Source: JBBRBB01 sp963830175 (GTDB lineage Bacteria > Bacteroidota > Bacteroidia > Chitinophagales > Chitinophagaceae). From it: 64,000 nucleotides of DNA. How positions within the stretch are numbered: the first letter of the stretch is position 1; each line of letters starts with the position of its first letter. Both the position numbers and the translations under genes were made by a program. The DNA lies in the NCBI GenBank assembly GCA_963830175.1, contig CAWHKV010000002.1, forward strand, positions 310,001-374,000, written 5' to 3'. Below, piece by piece: positions 34,651 to 42,936 of the stretch. Under the pieces are notes generated by a model that did no database searches, had not been told where the DNA came from, and saw only the letters and a list, made by a program, of their open reading frames with translations.

Positions 34651-37233
34651 TTAAAAGCGAATGGCTGCACTTACGTAATAATTAAGTCCGTAAGCGTAAT
34701 AATATTTTGGGGGAAATTTGTTTACGTTTTTAGTATCATAATCAAACCTTAACTGCTCATAACCCCCGGTAATTATATCCTGGTTGTTAAGCAAATTGTT
34801 AACTCCTGAATAGAATACGAGATATGTGGGTTTGCCGTTTATGTTATAGGTCTTTGGAAGTTTTAGTGAATAACCGGCAAAAGCATCAACGGTTAACTGT
34901 GCATCCAATCTTGTCTGGTCAATGATCTGGTGCCATGCATCACTTTTTGGTTCAATACCATTGGTTGCCTGTACTGTTCTTCTTATTGGGTTAAAATCAA
35001 GCCACATCTGGTCAAAGTAGTTTGCTGTTAAACTAATAAACCAGAATTTCTTAGAGCGGTATGTAGCTCCAAAACTATATGCTTCCTGCGGAGTTGCAGG
35101 TATGCGGTAATTTTGTGAGTATACAGTTTCCTGTGTAAGTACCGATGCATTATTATCTAAGGTAACTACTGCCTGTTGACGACTGTCATAATAATACCTG
35201 CCTATGGAAGCCGCACCGGTTATAGTTATGTTGGGAAGTACTTTTGCCTCAAAACCCAATTCACCACCAAAATAAACCCTGTCTATATTGCTTAAACCAT
35301 AGTTAACAAAATTCTGGTACTGGTCGTTATAAAAGCTAAGTACATTAAAACCATGTTTATTGGTAGTATAAAATCCGCCAATTCTAACCCTGATTTTTGG
35401 TGAGTTTAATACGTAACCTGCTTCTGCAGTTTTTACATCTTCACTTACAAGACTATCCTGTAAAAAATCCCGCGTTCTTGGCGAAATGTATGCATTGTCA
35501 TAGTATGGTGGTTTTGTCATTACCGCACCATTTGCATACAGGTAATTACGCCCGTTTATTTTATAGGTTACGCCACCTTTAACTGCGTAATTATTAAACC
35601 TGTTTACAGAAGATTTTCCATAAGAATTATTCGGGAACAAACCATTCTTTACATTGCCAACTCTCCAAAATTCAGTGTGAGAACCTTCTGCTGCAGCATA
35701 AAAATCAACCTTGTCAAATTTAAATACCAGTTGTACCCACTCTGCCGCTTTGTTTACTTTAATGTTATAATCATATCCATACCTGTCGCCTTCTTTTACA
35801 ATTCGGTTAGGGCGATTAAGGTCGTTTTGATTGGCATTTCCATCCAATGGAAAGTCTCTTTCAGCAAACTGATTAAGGTCAACATAAAAATCGCCGCCTA
35901 AAAGATCATTAATACGTTGAAAATTGTTGTTGTCCATGTTTTGGAAAGATATGCCGGCAGTAATATCTGCATGATCGCTGATCCTGCTGTTTATAACTGA
36001 ATTAAAATTTATTCTGCGGGTATTTGTAACACGTTCGCCTACTATATAAAAGGACCGATGCCCGGTAATACTGTTACCAGGTATGCCATTCGCGTTATTA
36101 AAGGTGGTGGTATTATCCCTGTTTACATTATACAGGTTTTGCCAGTCTATTTGTCTTTCTGCTTCGCTGTTCTTCAGCAAATTTGCGATTTGCATTTGTT
36201 GTGAAGAATCGTTTGCATAATAGCTGGGAAGATACCGGTAATAATCGGGGCGCGGGTCCGGTGCATTGTACCAGTCAAGGCCTGAAACAGAGCGGTCGCC
36301 TTTTGAATATCCTACGGAAGTAACCAGGCTTGTGTTATTGTTTATTCTAAAGTCGTGTGTTAAAATAAATACCGGTTGATTGGTCTTGCCAACACTCGCA
36401 TTTCTTTTTTCGCCATTTTGATAACCCCAGTTAGGATTATAATAATGTGTTCCTGCCAGGTCCATGATCTCTTTTGTAGCGGCAGCCTGTCTTCCGTTTT
36501 CGGTTGGTGCGCCAAATGCAACAAGGCTAAGCAAGTGTTTTTGACCCAATCTTTTGTCTGCACCAACAAAGTAACTCCATCCATTATAATATGTTCCGGG
36601 CACATACCCTTCCTCTGCCCAGCGCCTGCTGCCCGAGAAAGTAAAGGCCCAGCCGTTTTTATTTAACCCAGTGCTATGTGTAAGCATCCACCGGTGTGTA
36701 TAATTTCTGTTTGTATAAGAGTAACCAAAGCTGGTTTGTTTTCTTTGCTTGCTTGCGCGGCTGTCTATACTGGTGGTGCTTCCGATATCACCAAAGGCAA
36801 AGGTGTTATACCTTAATCCTATAGATACATCCCGATTGCGCATTACATCATTCAATCCACCCCAAAGGCCAAACGGGGTATAGCCGTTATCAATATTATC
36901 CATGGGAATGCCATTCATATATATGCCGGCATTGTCACCATCATAACCACGAATTTTAAATCGAACTGCGCTAAAATTATAAGCAGCTGCATTATAAAAT
37001 GGATCTCTTCCTGCAGTTAATAATGAAGAAACTGTTTGGGTAGTAGCATCAGAAAGATCGTTATCGTCAAGTGAGATGATGGGAAGGTTGTCTAATGCTG
37101 CCTCCTTTAATTCATTAATAACAGAATCTGGTCTTGAAATAGAATCAATTGCAGAAGTTTGCGCACTGTCTAGCTGTGCAAAGCTGTACTGTAATGCAAA
37201 AAGCATTAGAGTAGTCAGGGATATTTTTCTCAT
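34651..37233 (-). CDS. TonB-dependent receptor
   Basis: An 860-residue outer-membrane receptor from the ATG at 37231-37233, chosen because MRKISLTTLMLFALQYSFAQ is a good signal peptide. The plug is seen at about 60-180 (FKIRGYDGDNAGIYMNGIP; DVMRNRDVSIGLRYN) and the barrel ends with YYVSAAIRF. There is no SusC-type extended N-terminal domain and no SusD partner. Downstream, 12 bp away, is the DUF5689 lipoprotein, and divergently upstream is a secreted EEP phosphoesterase. The neighbours suggest import of a nucleotide, phosphate-ester or nucleic-acid-derived compound, as inference. Confidence 0.93.
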   Translation of the reverse strand: MRKISLTTLMLFALQYSFAQLDSAQTSAIDSISRPDSVINELKEAALDNLPIISLDDNDLSDATTQTVSSLLTAGRDPFYNAAAYNFSAVRFKIRGYDGDNAGIYMNGIPMDNIDNGYTPFGLWGGLNDVMRNRDVSIGLRYNTFAFGDIGSTTSIDSRASKQRKQTSFGYSYTNRNYTHRWMLTHSTGLNKNGWAFTFSGSRRWAEEGYVPGTYYNGWSYFVGADKRLGQKHLLSLVAFGAPTENGRQAAATKEIMDLAGTHYYNPNWGYQNGEKRNASVGKTNQPVFILTHDFRINNNTSLVTSVGYSKGDRSVSGLDWYNAPDPRPDYYRYLPSYYANDSSQQMQIANLLKNSEAERQIDWQNLYNVNRDNTTTFNNANGIPGNSITGHRSFYIVGERVTNTRRINFNSVINSRISDHADITAGISFQNMDNNNFQRINDLLGGDFYVDLNQFAERDFPLDGNANQNDLNRPNRIVKEGDRYGYDYNIKVNKAAEWVQLVFKFDKVDFYAAAEGSHTEFWRVGNVKNGLFPNNSYGKSSVNRFNNYAVKGGVTYKINGRNYLYANGAVMTKPPYYDNAYISPRTRDFLQDSLVSEDVKTAEAGYVLNSPKIRVRIGGFYTTNKHGFNVLSFYNDQYQNFVNYGLSNIDRVYFGGELGFEAKVLPNITITGAASIGRYYYDSRQQAVVTLDNNASVLTQETVYSQNYRIPATPQEAYSFGATYRSKKFWFISLTANYFDQMWLDFNPIRRTVQATNGIEPKSDAWHQIIDQTRLDAQLTVDAFAGYSLKLPKTYNINGKPTYLVFYSGVNNLLNNQDIITGGYEQLRFDYDTKNVNKFPPKYYYAYGLNYYVSAAIRF

Positions 37234-37335
37234 ATAAATTGCGGAACAAAACGACAAATATATGTGGCGACTTATTATAAAAAAATAAAGTTTTAAAAAG
37301 GTGTGAAAATTTTATTCACGCATCATTTTCCCATG

Positions 37336-37343
37336 TATGTTTG
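37336..37343 (+). promoter_or_regulatory. Predicted -7 element of the EEP phosphoesterase gene
   Basis: TATGTTTG, a perfect TAnnTTTG match, lies 19 bp before the ATG at 37363 in the short divergent region shared with the TonB receptor gene. Confidence 0.5.
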
Positions 37344-37362
37344 CGCCTAATGTTTCCCTTTC

Positions 37363-38403
37363 ATGAAAAAATTAGTTTTTGCATTTTTCCTTTTATTCAG
37401 TGGGCTTGCAGCGCATTCTCAAAAGACAGATTATAAGGTTGCGGTTATTGGATTTTACAACCTGGAAAATTTTTACGATACCATTAATAATCCAATTGTT
37501 GATGATGAAGAATTTTTGCCTCATGGTCCTAAAAATTATAACAGTAAAGTTTACTGGGATAAGGTTGGTAAACTGGCAAAAGTAATTTCGCAAATAGGTA
37601 CAGAAGTTAATAAAGATGGACCAGCTATTTTAGGCGTTGCCGAAATTGAGAATGATACCGTGCTAAATGATCTTGTTAATCATCCACTTATTAAAGATCG
37701 CAATTATAAATATGTTCACTACGATTCAAAAGACGTACGCGGTGTTGACGTTGGTTTGTTGTACAATCCAAAATATTTTAAAGTAAATAAAAGCAGGAAA
37801 ATATTTGTAACGCTTCCTGCCGGGTCTAAAGAATCGTTTTTTACTCGTGATGTACTTTGGGTTAATGGTATGTTAGATGGCGAAGAAATAAATGTATTTG
37901 TAAATCACTGGCCAAGCAGGCGCGGAGGAGAGGAGAGAAGCCAGCCCGCAAGGTTAGCGGCAGCGGGTGCAAATAAAAAATATGTCGATTCTCTCGAAAA
38001 ATTAAATCCCGCGGCAAAAATAATTGTAATGGGAGATTTAAATGATGATCCGATTAACGAAAGCCTTACAAAAGTATTGAATGCCAAATCTAATATTGAA
38101 AAGGTGTCTATAGGTTGTTTTTATAATCCCTGGATAGACATGTATAAAAAGGGTTATGGAACACTGGCTTACCAGGATGCATGGGGATTGTTTGACCAGA
38201 TAATAATTAATTCTAACTGGTTAAACAAAGACCAAAATGGTTTCTTTTATTTCAAACAACACATTTTCAACAAAGATTACCTGGTAGAAAATATTGGCAA
38301 ATATAAAGGCTACCCTATGCGTACGTGGGATGGGAACACTTATCGGGGCGGGTATAGCGACCATTTTCCTACCTATTTGGTTATGCTAAAGAAAATACAG
38401 TAA
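37363..38403 (+). CDS. Secreted endonuclease/exonuclease/phosphatase-family protein
   Basis: A 346-residue exported member of the DNase I-like EEP superfamily. The signal peptide MKKLVFAFFLLFSGLAAHSQ precedes the fold. Motifs follow in order: FYNLENFYD (about 32-40), GVAEIEND with the metal-binding glutamate, VNHWPSRRGG with the catalytic His, MGDLNDDP, and a late SDHFP. This order is typical for metal-dependent phosphodiesterases acting on nucleic acids or phospholipids. It is divergent from the TonB receptor/DUF5689 operon. Whether it is a nuclease or phosphatase cannot be read from sequence. Confidence 0.92.
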   Translation: MKKLVFAFFLLFSGLAAHSQKTDYKVAVIGFYNLENFYDTINNPIVDDEEFLPHGPKNYNSKVYWDKVGKLAKVISQIGTEVNKDGPAILGVAEIENDTVLNDLVNHPLIKDRNYKYVHYDSKDVRGVDVGLLYNPKYFKVNKSRKIFVTLPAGSKESFFTRDVLWVNGMLDGEEINVFVNHWPSRRGGEERSQPARLAAAGANKKYVDSLEKLNPAAKIIVMGDLNDDPINESLTKVLNAKSNIEKVSIGCFYNPWIDMYKKGYGTLAYQDAWGLFDQIIINSNWLNKDQNGFFYFKQHIFNKDYLVENIGKYKGYPMRTWDGNTYRGGYSDHFPTYLVMLKKIQ

Positions 38404-38430
38404 ATACCATAATTGTATTAGAATAATCCC

Positions 38431-38478
38431 TACCTTCGCTGCCCCAAAATTTGGGAGTTCACCTACAATTGTGTGAAC
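38431..38478 (+). promoter_or_regulatory. Predicted promoter and leader hairpins of the rplKAJL operon
   Basis: TACCTTCG (38431-38438) is a TAnnTTCG variant of the -7 box. The leader contains CCCAAA/TTTGGG (38443-38455) and GTTCAC/GTGAAC (38457-38462 with 38473-38478, 10-nt loop) ahead of rplK. L1 is known to repress L11 operons through a leader structure in some bacteria, but I cannot confirm an L1 site here. Confidence 0.4.
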
Positions 38479-38502
38479 GCTATCACCAAAAAAATTTAAT
38501 AG

Positions 38503-38946
38503 ATGGCTAAAGAAATTACAGGCTATGTTAAGTTGCAGGTTAAAGGCGGACAAGCCAATCCTGCACCACCCGTTGGTCCCGCACTTGGTAGTAAAGGTTT
38601 GAACATCATGGAATTCTGCAAGCAGTTTAATGCTAGAACGCAGGATAAAATGGGCAAAGTTCTTCCGGTGCTGATCACCGTTTTCTCAGACAAGTCTTTC
38701 GACTTTGTTATTAAAACCCCCCCAGCCTCCATTCAGCTTTTAGAAGCTGCCAAAATTCAGAAAGGTTCTAAGGAAAGTAACCGTGATAAACCCGGTAAAG
38801 TAACCTGGGCTCAGGTTGAAGCTATTGCTAAAGACAAGATGCCCGATCTTAATTGCTTCACAATGGAAAGTGCAATGAAGATGGTTGCCGGTACGGCACG
38901 CAGCATGGGTATAACTGTAGAAGGTACAGCCCCGTGGAACAATTAA
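38503..38946 (+). CDS. rplK: 50S ribosomal protein L11
   Basis: Binds the GTPase-centre region of 23S rRNA at the base of the L7/L12 stalk. The 147 residues have the proline-rich N-terminal domain (NPAPPVGPALGSKGLNIMEFCKQFN) and the rRNA-binding C-terminus (FTMESAMKMVAGTARSMG). It is the first of four ribosomal protein genes in the order L11-L1-L10-L7/L12. The EEP gene upstream is unrelated, and the secE-nusG genes that normally precede rplK are absent. Confidence 0.98.
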   Translation: MAKEITGYVKLQVKGGQANPAPPVGPALGSKGLNIMEFCKQFNARTQDKMGKVLPVLITVFSDKSFDFVIKTPPASIQLLEAAKIQKGSKESNRDKPGKVTWAQVEAIAKDKMPDLNCFTMESAMKMVAGTARSMGITVEGTAPWNN

Positions 38947-38970
38947 TTCACCTTAAAACTAATTTTTTAA

Positions 38971-39663
38971 ATGGCAACGCTTACTAAAAAAAGAAAAGCT
39001 TCAGAAGCTAAACTGGATAAAACAAAATCATATTCTTTAAAAGAAGCTTCAACGCTGGTGAAAGAAATAAACACCACCAAGTTCGATGCTTCTGTAGACC
39101 TGCATATTCGCCTGGGTGTAGATCCCAAGAAAGCAGACCAACAGGTTCGTGGCACCGTTAATCTTCCACATGGCACCGGTAAAACCAAAAAGGTTCTGGT
39201 GCTTTGCAACCCGGATAAAGAGGCAGATGCACAGGGCGCAGGTGCTGACTTTGTGGGATTAGATGAATTTATTACAAAGATTGAAGGCGGATGGACTGAT
39301 GTTGATGTAATAATCGCAACTCCATCTGTAATGCCTAAGATCGGTAAACTTGGTAAAATATTAGGACCGCGTAACTTAATGCCCAATCCTAAAACAGGTA
39401 CTGTTACAAATGATGTGGCAGCAGCTGTTAACGAGGTTAAAGGTGGTAAGATCGCTTTTAAAGTTGATAAAGCAGGTATTGTGCATGCATCAATCGGCAG
39501 GGTGTCTTTTGCACCTGAAAAAATTGCTGCCAACAGCCAGGAACTGATAAACACAATTCTTAAACTTAAACCTTCTGCTTCTAAAGGAACATATCTTAAA
39601 GGTTTAAGCATGGCAAGCAGCATGAGCCCCGGTATTTTAATCGACACAAAATCTGTTCACTAA
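38971..39663 (+). CDS. rplA: 50S ribosomal protein L1
   Basis: Forms the mobile L1 stalk at the E site and, in studied bacteria, represses the L11 operon by binding mRNA. The 230 residues are typical. Seen are FDASVDLHIRLGVDPKKADQ (about 37-56), the central domain, and the signature GPRNLMPNPKTGTV followed by KVDKAGIVHASIGRVSF. The gap to rplK is 24 bp. A 226-residue antisense frame covers the gene but has no independent support. Confidence 0.98.
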   Translation: MATLTKKRKASEAKLDKTKSYSLKEASTLVKEINTTKFDASVDLHIRLGVDPKKADQQVRGTVNLPHGTGKTKKVLVLCNPDKEADAQGAGADFVGLDEFITKIEGGWTDVDVIIATPSVMPKIGKLGKILGPRNLMPNPKTGTVTNDVAAAVNEVKGGKIAFKVDKAGIVHASIGRVSFAPEKIAANSQELINTILKLKPSASKGTYLKGLSMASSMSPGILIDTKSVH

Positions 39664-39704
39664 ACTCCTAATTCCAAAGAATTTTGAGATAAAGCATTTT
39701 TAAA

Positions 39705-40238
39705 ATGACAAAAGATCAAAAAAACGAAGCCATTGAATCTCTCAAAGAGAAATTCAATCAATATAATAACTTCTACGTAACCAATACTACTGCACTTAGC
39801 GTTGCCCAGGTTAATAAATTGCGCCGCATTTGTTTTAATAAGCAGGTAGAAATGAAGGTTGCTAAAAATACATTAATTCGTAAGGCGCTTGAATCAATAG
39901 ATGAGCAGCGTTTCAGCGGTGTTTTCGACAGTCTTCATGGAGTAACGGCCATTATGTTCAGCGAAAACGCAAAAGAACCAGCAATGATCATTGCCGGTTT
40001 TAGAAAAGAAACCAATTCTGGCAAGCCGGTTTTAAAAGCTGCCTTCATTGACAGTGATGTTTTTGTTGGCGACGACCAGTTAGAAACACTTAAAAGCCTT
40101 AAGAGCAAAAACGATCTTATTGGTGAAATCATTGGTTTATTGCAAAGTCCTGCAAAGAATGTTATCAGCGGTTTAAATGCCGGAAGCAAATTAGCGGGCA
40201 TAGTAAAAGCACTGGAAGACAGGGCTTCAAACAATTAA
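39705..40238 (+). CDS. rplJ: 50S ribosomal protein L10
   Basis: Stalk base that anchors L7/L12 dimers through its C-terminal helix and contacts L11/23S rRNA. The 177 residues start MTKDQKNEAIESLKEKFNQYNN and include the conserved VNKLRRICFNKQVEMKVAKNTL. The C-terminal helix (NVISGLNAGSKLAGIVKALED) is the L7/L12 attachment site. It follows rplA by 41 bp and precedes rplL by 107 bp. Confidence 0.97.
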   Translation: MTKDQKNEAIESLKEKFNQYNNFYVTNTTALSVAQVNKLRRICFNKQVEMKVAKNTLIRKALESIDEQRFSGVFDSLHGVTAIMFSENAKEPAMIIAGFRKETNSGKPVLKAAFIDSDVFVGDDQLETLKSLKSKNDLIGEIIGLLQSPAKNVISGLNAGSKLAGIVKALEDRASNN

Positions 40239-40300
40239 TTTATTTAAGATATTATCTCTTGCCTGAGGGATATATAAACACACAAATTTTTTTAAAAAAC

Positions 40301-40329
40301 TCCGCCGGAGCACAGGCATTGAAGGCGGA
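40301..40329 (+). promoter_or_regulatory. Stem-loop between rplJ and rplL
   Basis: The inverted repeat TCCGCC/GGCGGA (40301-40306 with 40324-40329, 17-nt loop) lies just upstream of the rplL start in the 107 bp gap. There is no T run directly after it, so a processing or attenuation role is more likely than termination. This is inference from structure only. Confidence 0.35.
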
Positions 40330-40345
40330 AAAAATTTGACAAACA

Positions 40346-40726
40346 ATGGCAGATTTAAAAGAATTCGCAGAACAGCTGGTTAACTTAACAGTAAAAGAAG
40401 TTAACGAATTAGCTAAAATTTTAAAAGACGAGTACGGTATCGAACCTGCTGCTGCAGCTGTTGCTGTTGGCGCTGGTGGTGGTAGTGCCGCTGCTGCACC
40501 TGCTGCAGAAGAAAAAACAGCATTTGATGTTATTCTTAAAAGCGGTGGAGCTAACAAACTTCAGGTTGTAAAGATCGTTAAAGATCTTACAGGCTTAGGT
40601 TTGAAAGAAGCAAAAGACCTGGTTGATGGTGCTCCCAAGCCCATAAAAGAAGGTGTTGCTAAAGCAGAAGCTGATGACATCGTTGCTAAGCTAAAAGAAG
40701 CTGGTGCTGATGTTGAAGTAAAATAG
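40346..40726 (+). CDS. rplL: 50S ribosomal protein L7/L12
   Basis: The stalk protein that recruits translation factors and stimulates their GTPase. The 126 residues comprise an N-terminal dimerisation helix (ADLKEFAEQLVNLTVKEVNELAKIL), an Ala/Gly-rich hinge (VGAGGGSAAAAPAAEE) and the globular C-terminal domain (VVKIVKDLTGLGLKEAKDLVDGAPK). A strong terminator follows, and neither rpoB nor rpoC is downstream. The next gene is a convergent sugar transporter. Confidence 0.98.
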   Translation: MADLKEFAEQLVNLTVKEVNELAKILKDEYGIEPAAAAVAVGAGGGSAAAAPAAEEKTAFDVILKSGGANKLQVVKIVKDLTGLGLKEAKDLVDGAPKPIKEGVAKAEADDIVAKLKEAGADVEVK

Positions 40727-40745
40727 TGCTGTCTTTACAGTTATT

Positions 40746-40776
40746 AAAAAAACCCGCTGCATGCAGCGGGTTTTTT
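40746..40776. terminator. Intrinsic terminator after rplL
   Basis: A perfect palindrome CCCGCTGCATGCAGCGGG (40753-40770) flanked by AAAAAA and TTTTTT, 26 bp after the rplL stop. It can also stop the convergent transporter transcript from the other side. It marks a real end of the ribosomal operon. Confidence 0.95.
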
Positions 40777-40799
40777 ATTGTATATCTACATTGAAAAGG

Positions 40800-42119
40800 C
40801 TAAGAAATACCCAGCTGTTCCTGGATCTTTTCGAGAGACCGGTTTTTTGTTTCCGGTAAAAATTTAAGCACAAATACCAGGTGCAGCAACATCATCACCG
40901 AAAAAAAGTAAAAAGCCATTCTTCCGCCATGCGGAACATTTTCGACCACTATCGGAAAAATCCATGAAACAATGGCCGCCATTATCCAGTGTGTAAAACT
41001 GCCCAGAGATTGCCCTTTAGACCGTACACTGTTTGGAAAAATTTCAGAAATAAATACCCAGATAACTGCGCCCTGTGAAAAAGCAAAAAAGGCAATGAAC
41101 CCAATAAGGCAGGCCATCAGGGCATATCCTCCGCCAGAGGGGTTTTCTATATAATATCCGGCGAGGGCCAAAAAGGTAATCATACCTAATGAACCTACAA
41201 TAAGCAATGTTTTTCTGCCAAACCTGTCGATCAGCATCATAGCGATTAATGTAAAAACCAGGTTGGTGGCGCCAATAGAAACAGATTGAAGAAAAGCCGC
41301 ATTCTTTGTTATACCTGCCATCTCAAAAATGCGAGGCGCATAATAAATGATAGCGTTAATGCCCGATACCTGGTTGAATATCGCCAAAATCACAGCAAAC
41401 ATAATTGGCTTTATAAATTTTCTTGTAAACAGGTTTTCCTGAATTCCGTGGATGGCATGGCTGTGAATTTCTTTTAATGATTTTTCGGGGTTTTGACCAC
41501 CTAATTGTGATAGCACCTGCCTTGCCTCGGCATCACGGTTATTTAATGCCAGCCAACGCGGACTTTCTGGTATATTCTTTAAAAGTAACCAGAATATCGC
41601 CGCAGGTATAGCCATAATACCCAGCATCCATCTCCATGAATCTTCGCCGATATTAATAAGGAAATAATTTGATAGGTAAGCAATGAAAATTCCTGCGACA
41701 ATATTTAATTGAAAAAATCCTACAAGACGGCCGCGCCTGTCTGCGGGCGCAATTTCAGCAATATACATCGGACCAACAACTGAAGAAACACCCACAGCAA
41801 TGCCTCCGATAAACCTGAAGGTTATAAACAAAATCCATACAGAGCTAATTGCACAACCCAGTGCAGATAACAAATATAAAATGGCAATAAACCGTAAAAC
41901 TTTTTTTCTGCCATATAGCTGCGCAGGCCTTGCTGCTATTATCGACCCAACAACAGTTCCAATAAGGCTTGAAGCCACTGTAAGTCCCTGCCATACGCTG
42001 CTTAGTTCCCATAAATTCTGGATGATTTTTTCGGCGCCTGAAATTACTGCTGTTTCAAAACCGAATAAAAAGCCTCCAAGCGCTGCAATAAGCGCAACCT
42101 TAACAGGGTACTTATTCAT
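40800..42119 (-). CDS. Sugar-porter-type MFS transporter
   Basis: A 439-residue inner-membrane transporter with about twelve hydrophobic helices. Sugar-porter signatures are GRKKVLRFIA after helix 2, PESPRWL before the central loop (about 191-197), DRFGRKTLLIVG after helix 8 and FLPETKNRSLEKI at the C-terminus. These point to proton-coupled monosaccharide uptake (XylE/GLUT-like); the exact sugar is unknown. It is convergent with rplL and divergent from the bifunctional-nuclease gene. Confidence 0.93.
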   Translation of the reverse strand: MNKYPVKVALIAALGGFLFGFETAVISGAEKIIQNLWELSSVWQGLTVASSLIGTVVGSIIAARPAQLYGRKKVLRFIAILYLLSALGCAISSVWILFITFRFIGGIAVGVSSVVGPMYIAEIAPADRRGRLVGFFQLNIVAGIFIAYLSNYFLINIGEDSWRWMLGIMAIPAAIFWLLLKNIPESPRWLALNNRDAEARQVLSQLGGQNPEKSLKEIHSHAIHGIQENLFTRKFIKPIMFAVILAIFNQVSGINAIIYYAPRIFEMAGITKNAAFLQSVSIGATNLVFTLIAMMLIDRFGRKTLLIVGSLGMITFLALAGYYIENPSGGGYALMACLIGFIAFFAFSQGAVIWVFISEIFPNSVRSKGQSLGSFTHWIMAAIVSWIFPIVVENVPHGGRMAFYFFSVMMLLHLVFVLKFLPETKNRSLEKIQEQLGIS

Positions 42120-42260
42120 AATTTAAATTAATGTTTGAATGTATTAGAAACTGATGACTTTTGCTAAACATTTTTAACAGTATTGGAAAATAATTAAACC
42201 TTCTACACTTAATAATGGTGTTCTTTTAAATTAGAATTAATATAAAATATTTGAAATCTT

Positions 42261-42268
42261 TATTTTTG
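42261..42268 (+). promoter_or_regulatory. Predicted -7 element of the bifunctional-nuclease gene
   Basis: TATTTTTG, a perfect TAnnTTTG match, lies 25 bp before the ATG at 42294. Confidence 0.45.
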
Positions 42269-42293
42269 TTATTTAAGGCAAGTAATAATAAGC

Positions 42294-42878
42294 ATGAAGA
42301 AAATAGAATTGGAAATTGTTGCGCTTTCTCACAGTATCACCCAAACACATTCCTACGCAGTAGTACTCGGAGAAATAAACGGGTTAAGACGCTTGCCAAT
42401 AGTTATCGGTGGGTTTGAAGCACAGGCTATTGCGGTTGCCCTGGAAAGAATGCAACCCAGCCGGCCATTAACCCACGACCTGATGAAGAATTTTATGAAT
42501 GCTTTTAATGTAGAATTGATGGAGATCGTTATCACCGATTTGCAGGAGGGCATTTTTTATTCAAAATTGGTTTGTATAAGCGAGCACGATACTGTAGAAA
42601 TTGACAGCCGCACCAGCGATGCGCTTGCGCTTGCTGTTAGATTTGGTTGCCCAATTTATACTTACGACACCATTTTAGATAATGCAGGTATATTAATGGA
42701 AGATGATAATAAGAAAAAGAAAGCAAACCTGCCGATCGATGAACCAGTACCTGTGAGTAATGAAGAACTTACCAATTTAACGATTGAGGAACTGCAAGCC
42801 ATGCTTACTGAAGTACTTGAGCAGGAAGATTATCTTAAAGCCATAGCCATCCGGGATGAAATGAATAAGAGAAAATAA
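42294..42878 (+). CDS. Bifunctional nuclease (BFN/DUF151) family protein with UVR motif
   Basis: A 194-residue cytosolic protein. The BFN domain covers about 1-140 (VVLGEINGLRRLPIVIGGFEAQAIA; RPLTHDLMKNFM; EIDSRTSDALALAVRFGCPIYT). A C-terminal UvrB/UvrC-like motif (ELQAMLTEVLEQEDYLKAIAIRDEM) can mediate protein contacts. BFN proteins have reported RNase/DNase activity, but the physiological role in Bacteroidota is not established. ispE follows 58 bp later on the same strand. Confidence 0.9.
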   Translation: MKKIELEIVALSHSITQTHSYAVVLGEINGLRRLPIVIGGFEAQAIAVALERMQPSRPLTHDLMKNFMNAFNVELMEIVITDLQEGIFYSKLVCISEHDTVEIDSRTSDALALAVRFGCPIYTYDTILDNAGILMEDDNKKKKANLPIDEPVPVSNEELTNLTIEELQAMLTEVLEQEDYLKAIAIRDEMNKRK

Positions 42879-42936
42879 CTTATTCCTGCCGGGTTTCGTT
42901 TTTTCAATTAAGGATTTATATTTCAAACAGCTTATT

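Noticed and set aside
38967..39647. 226-codon antisense open frame across rplA
   Set aside because: It mirrors a highly conserved ribosomal gene, and its translation is an uninformative hydrophobic/serine-rich shadow. It arises from the codon usage of the real gene.
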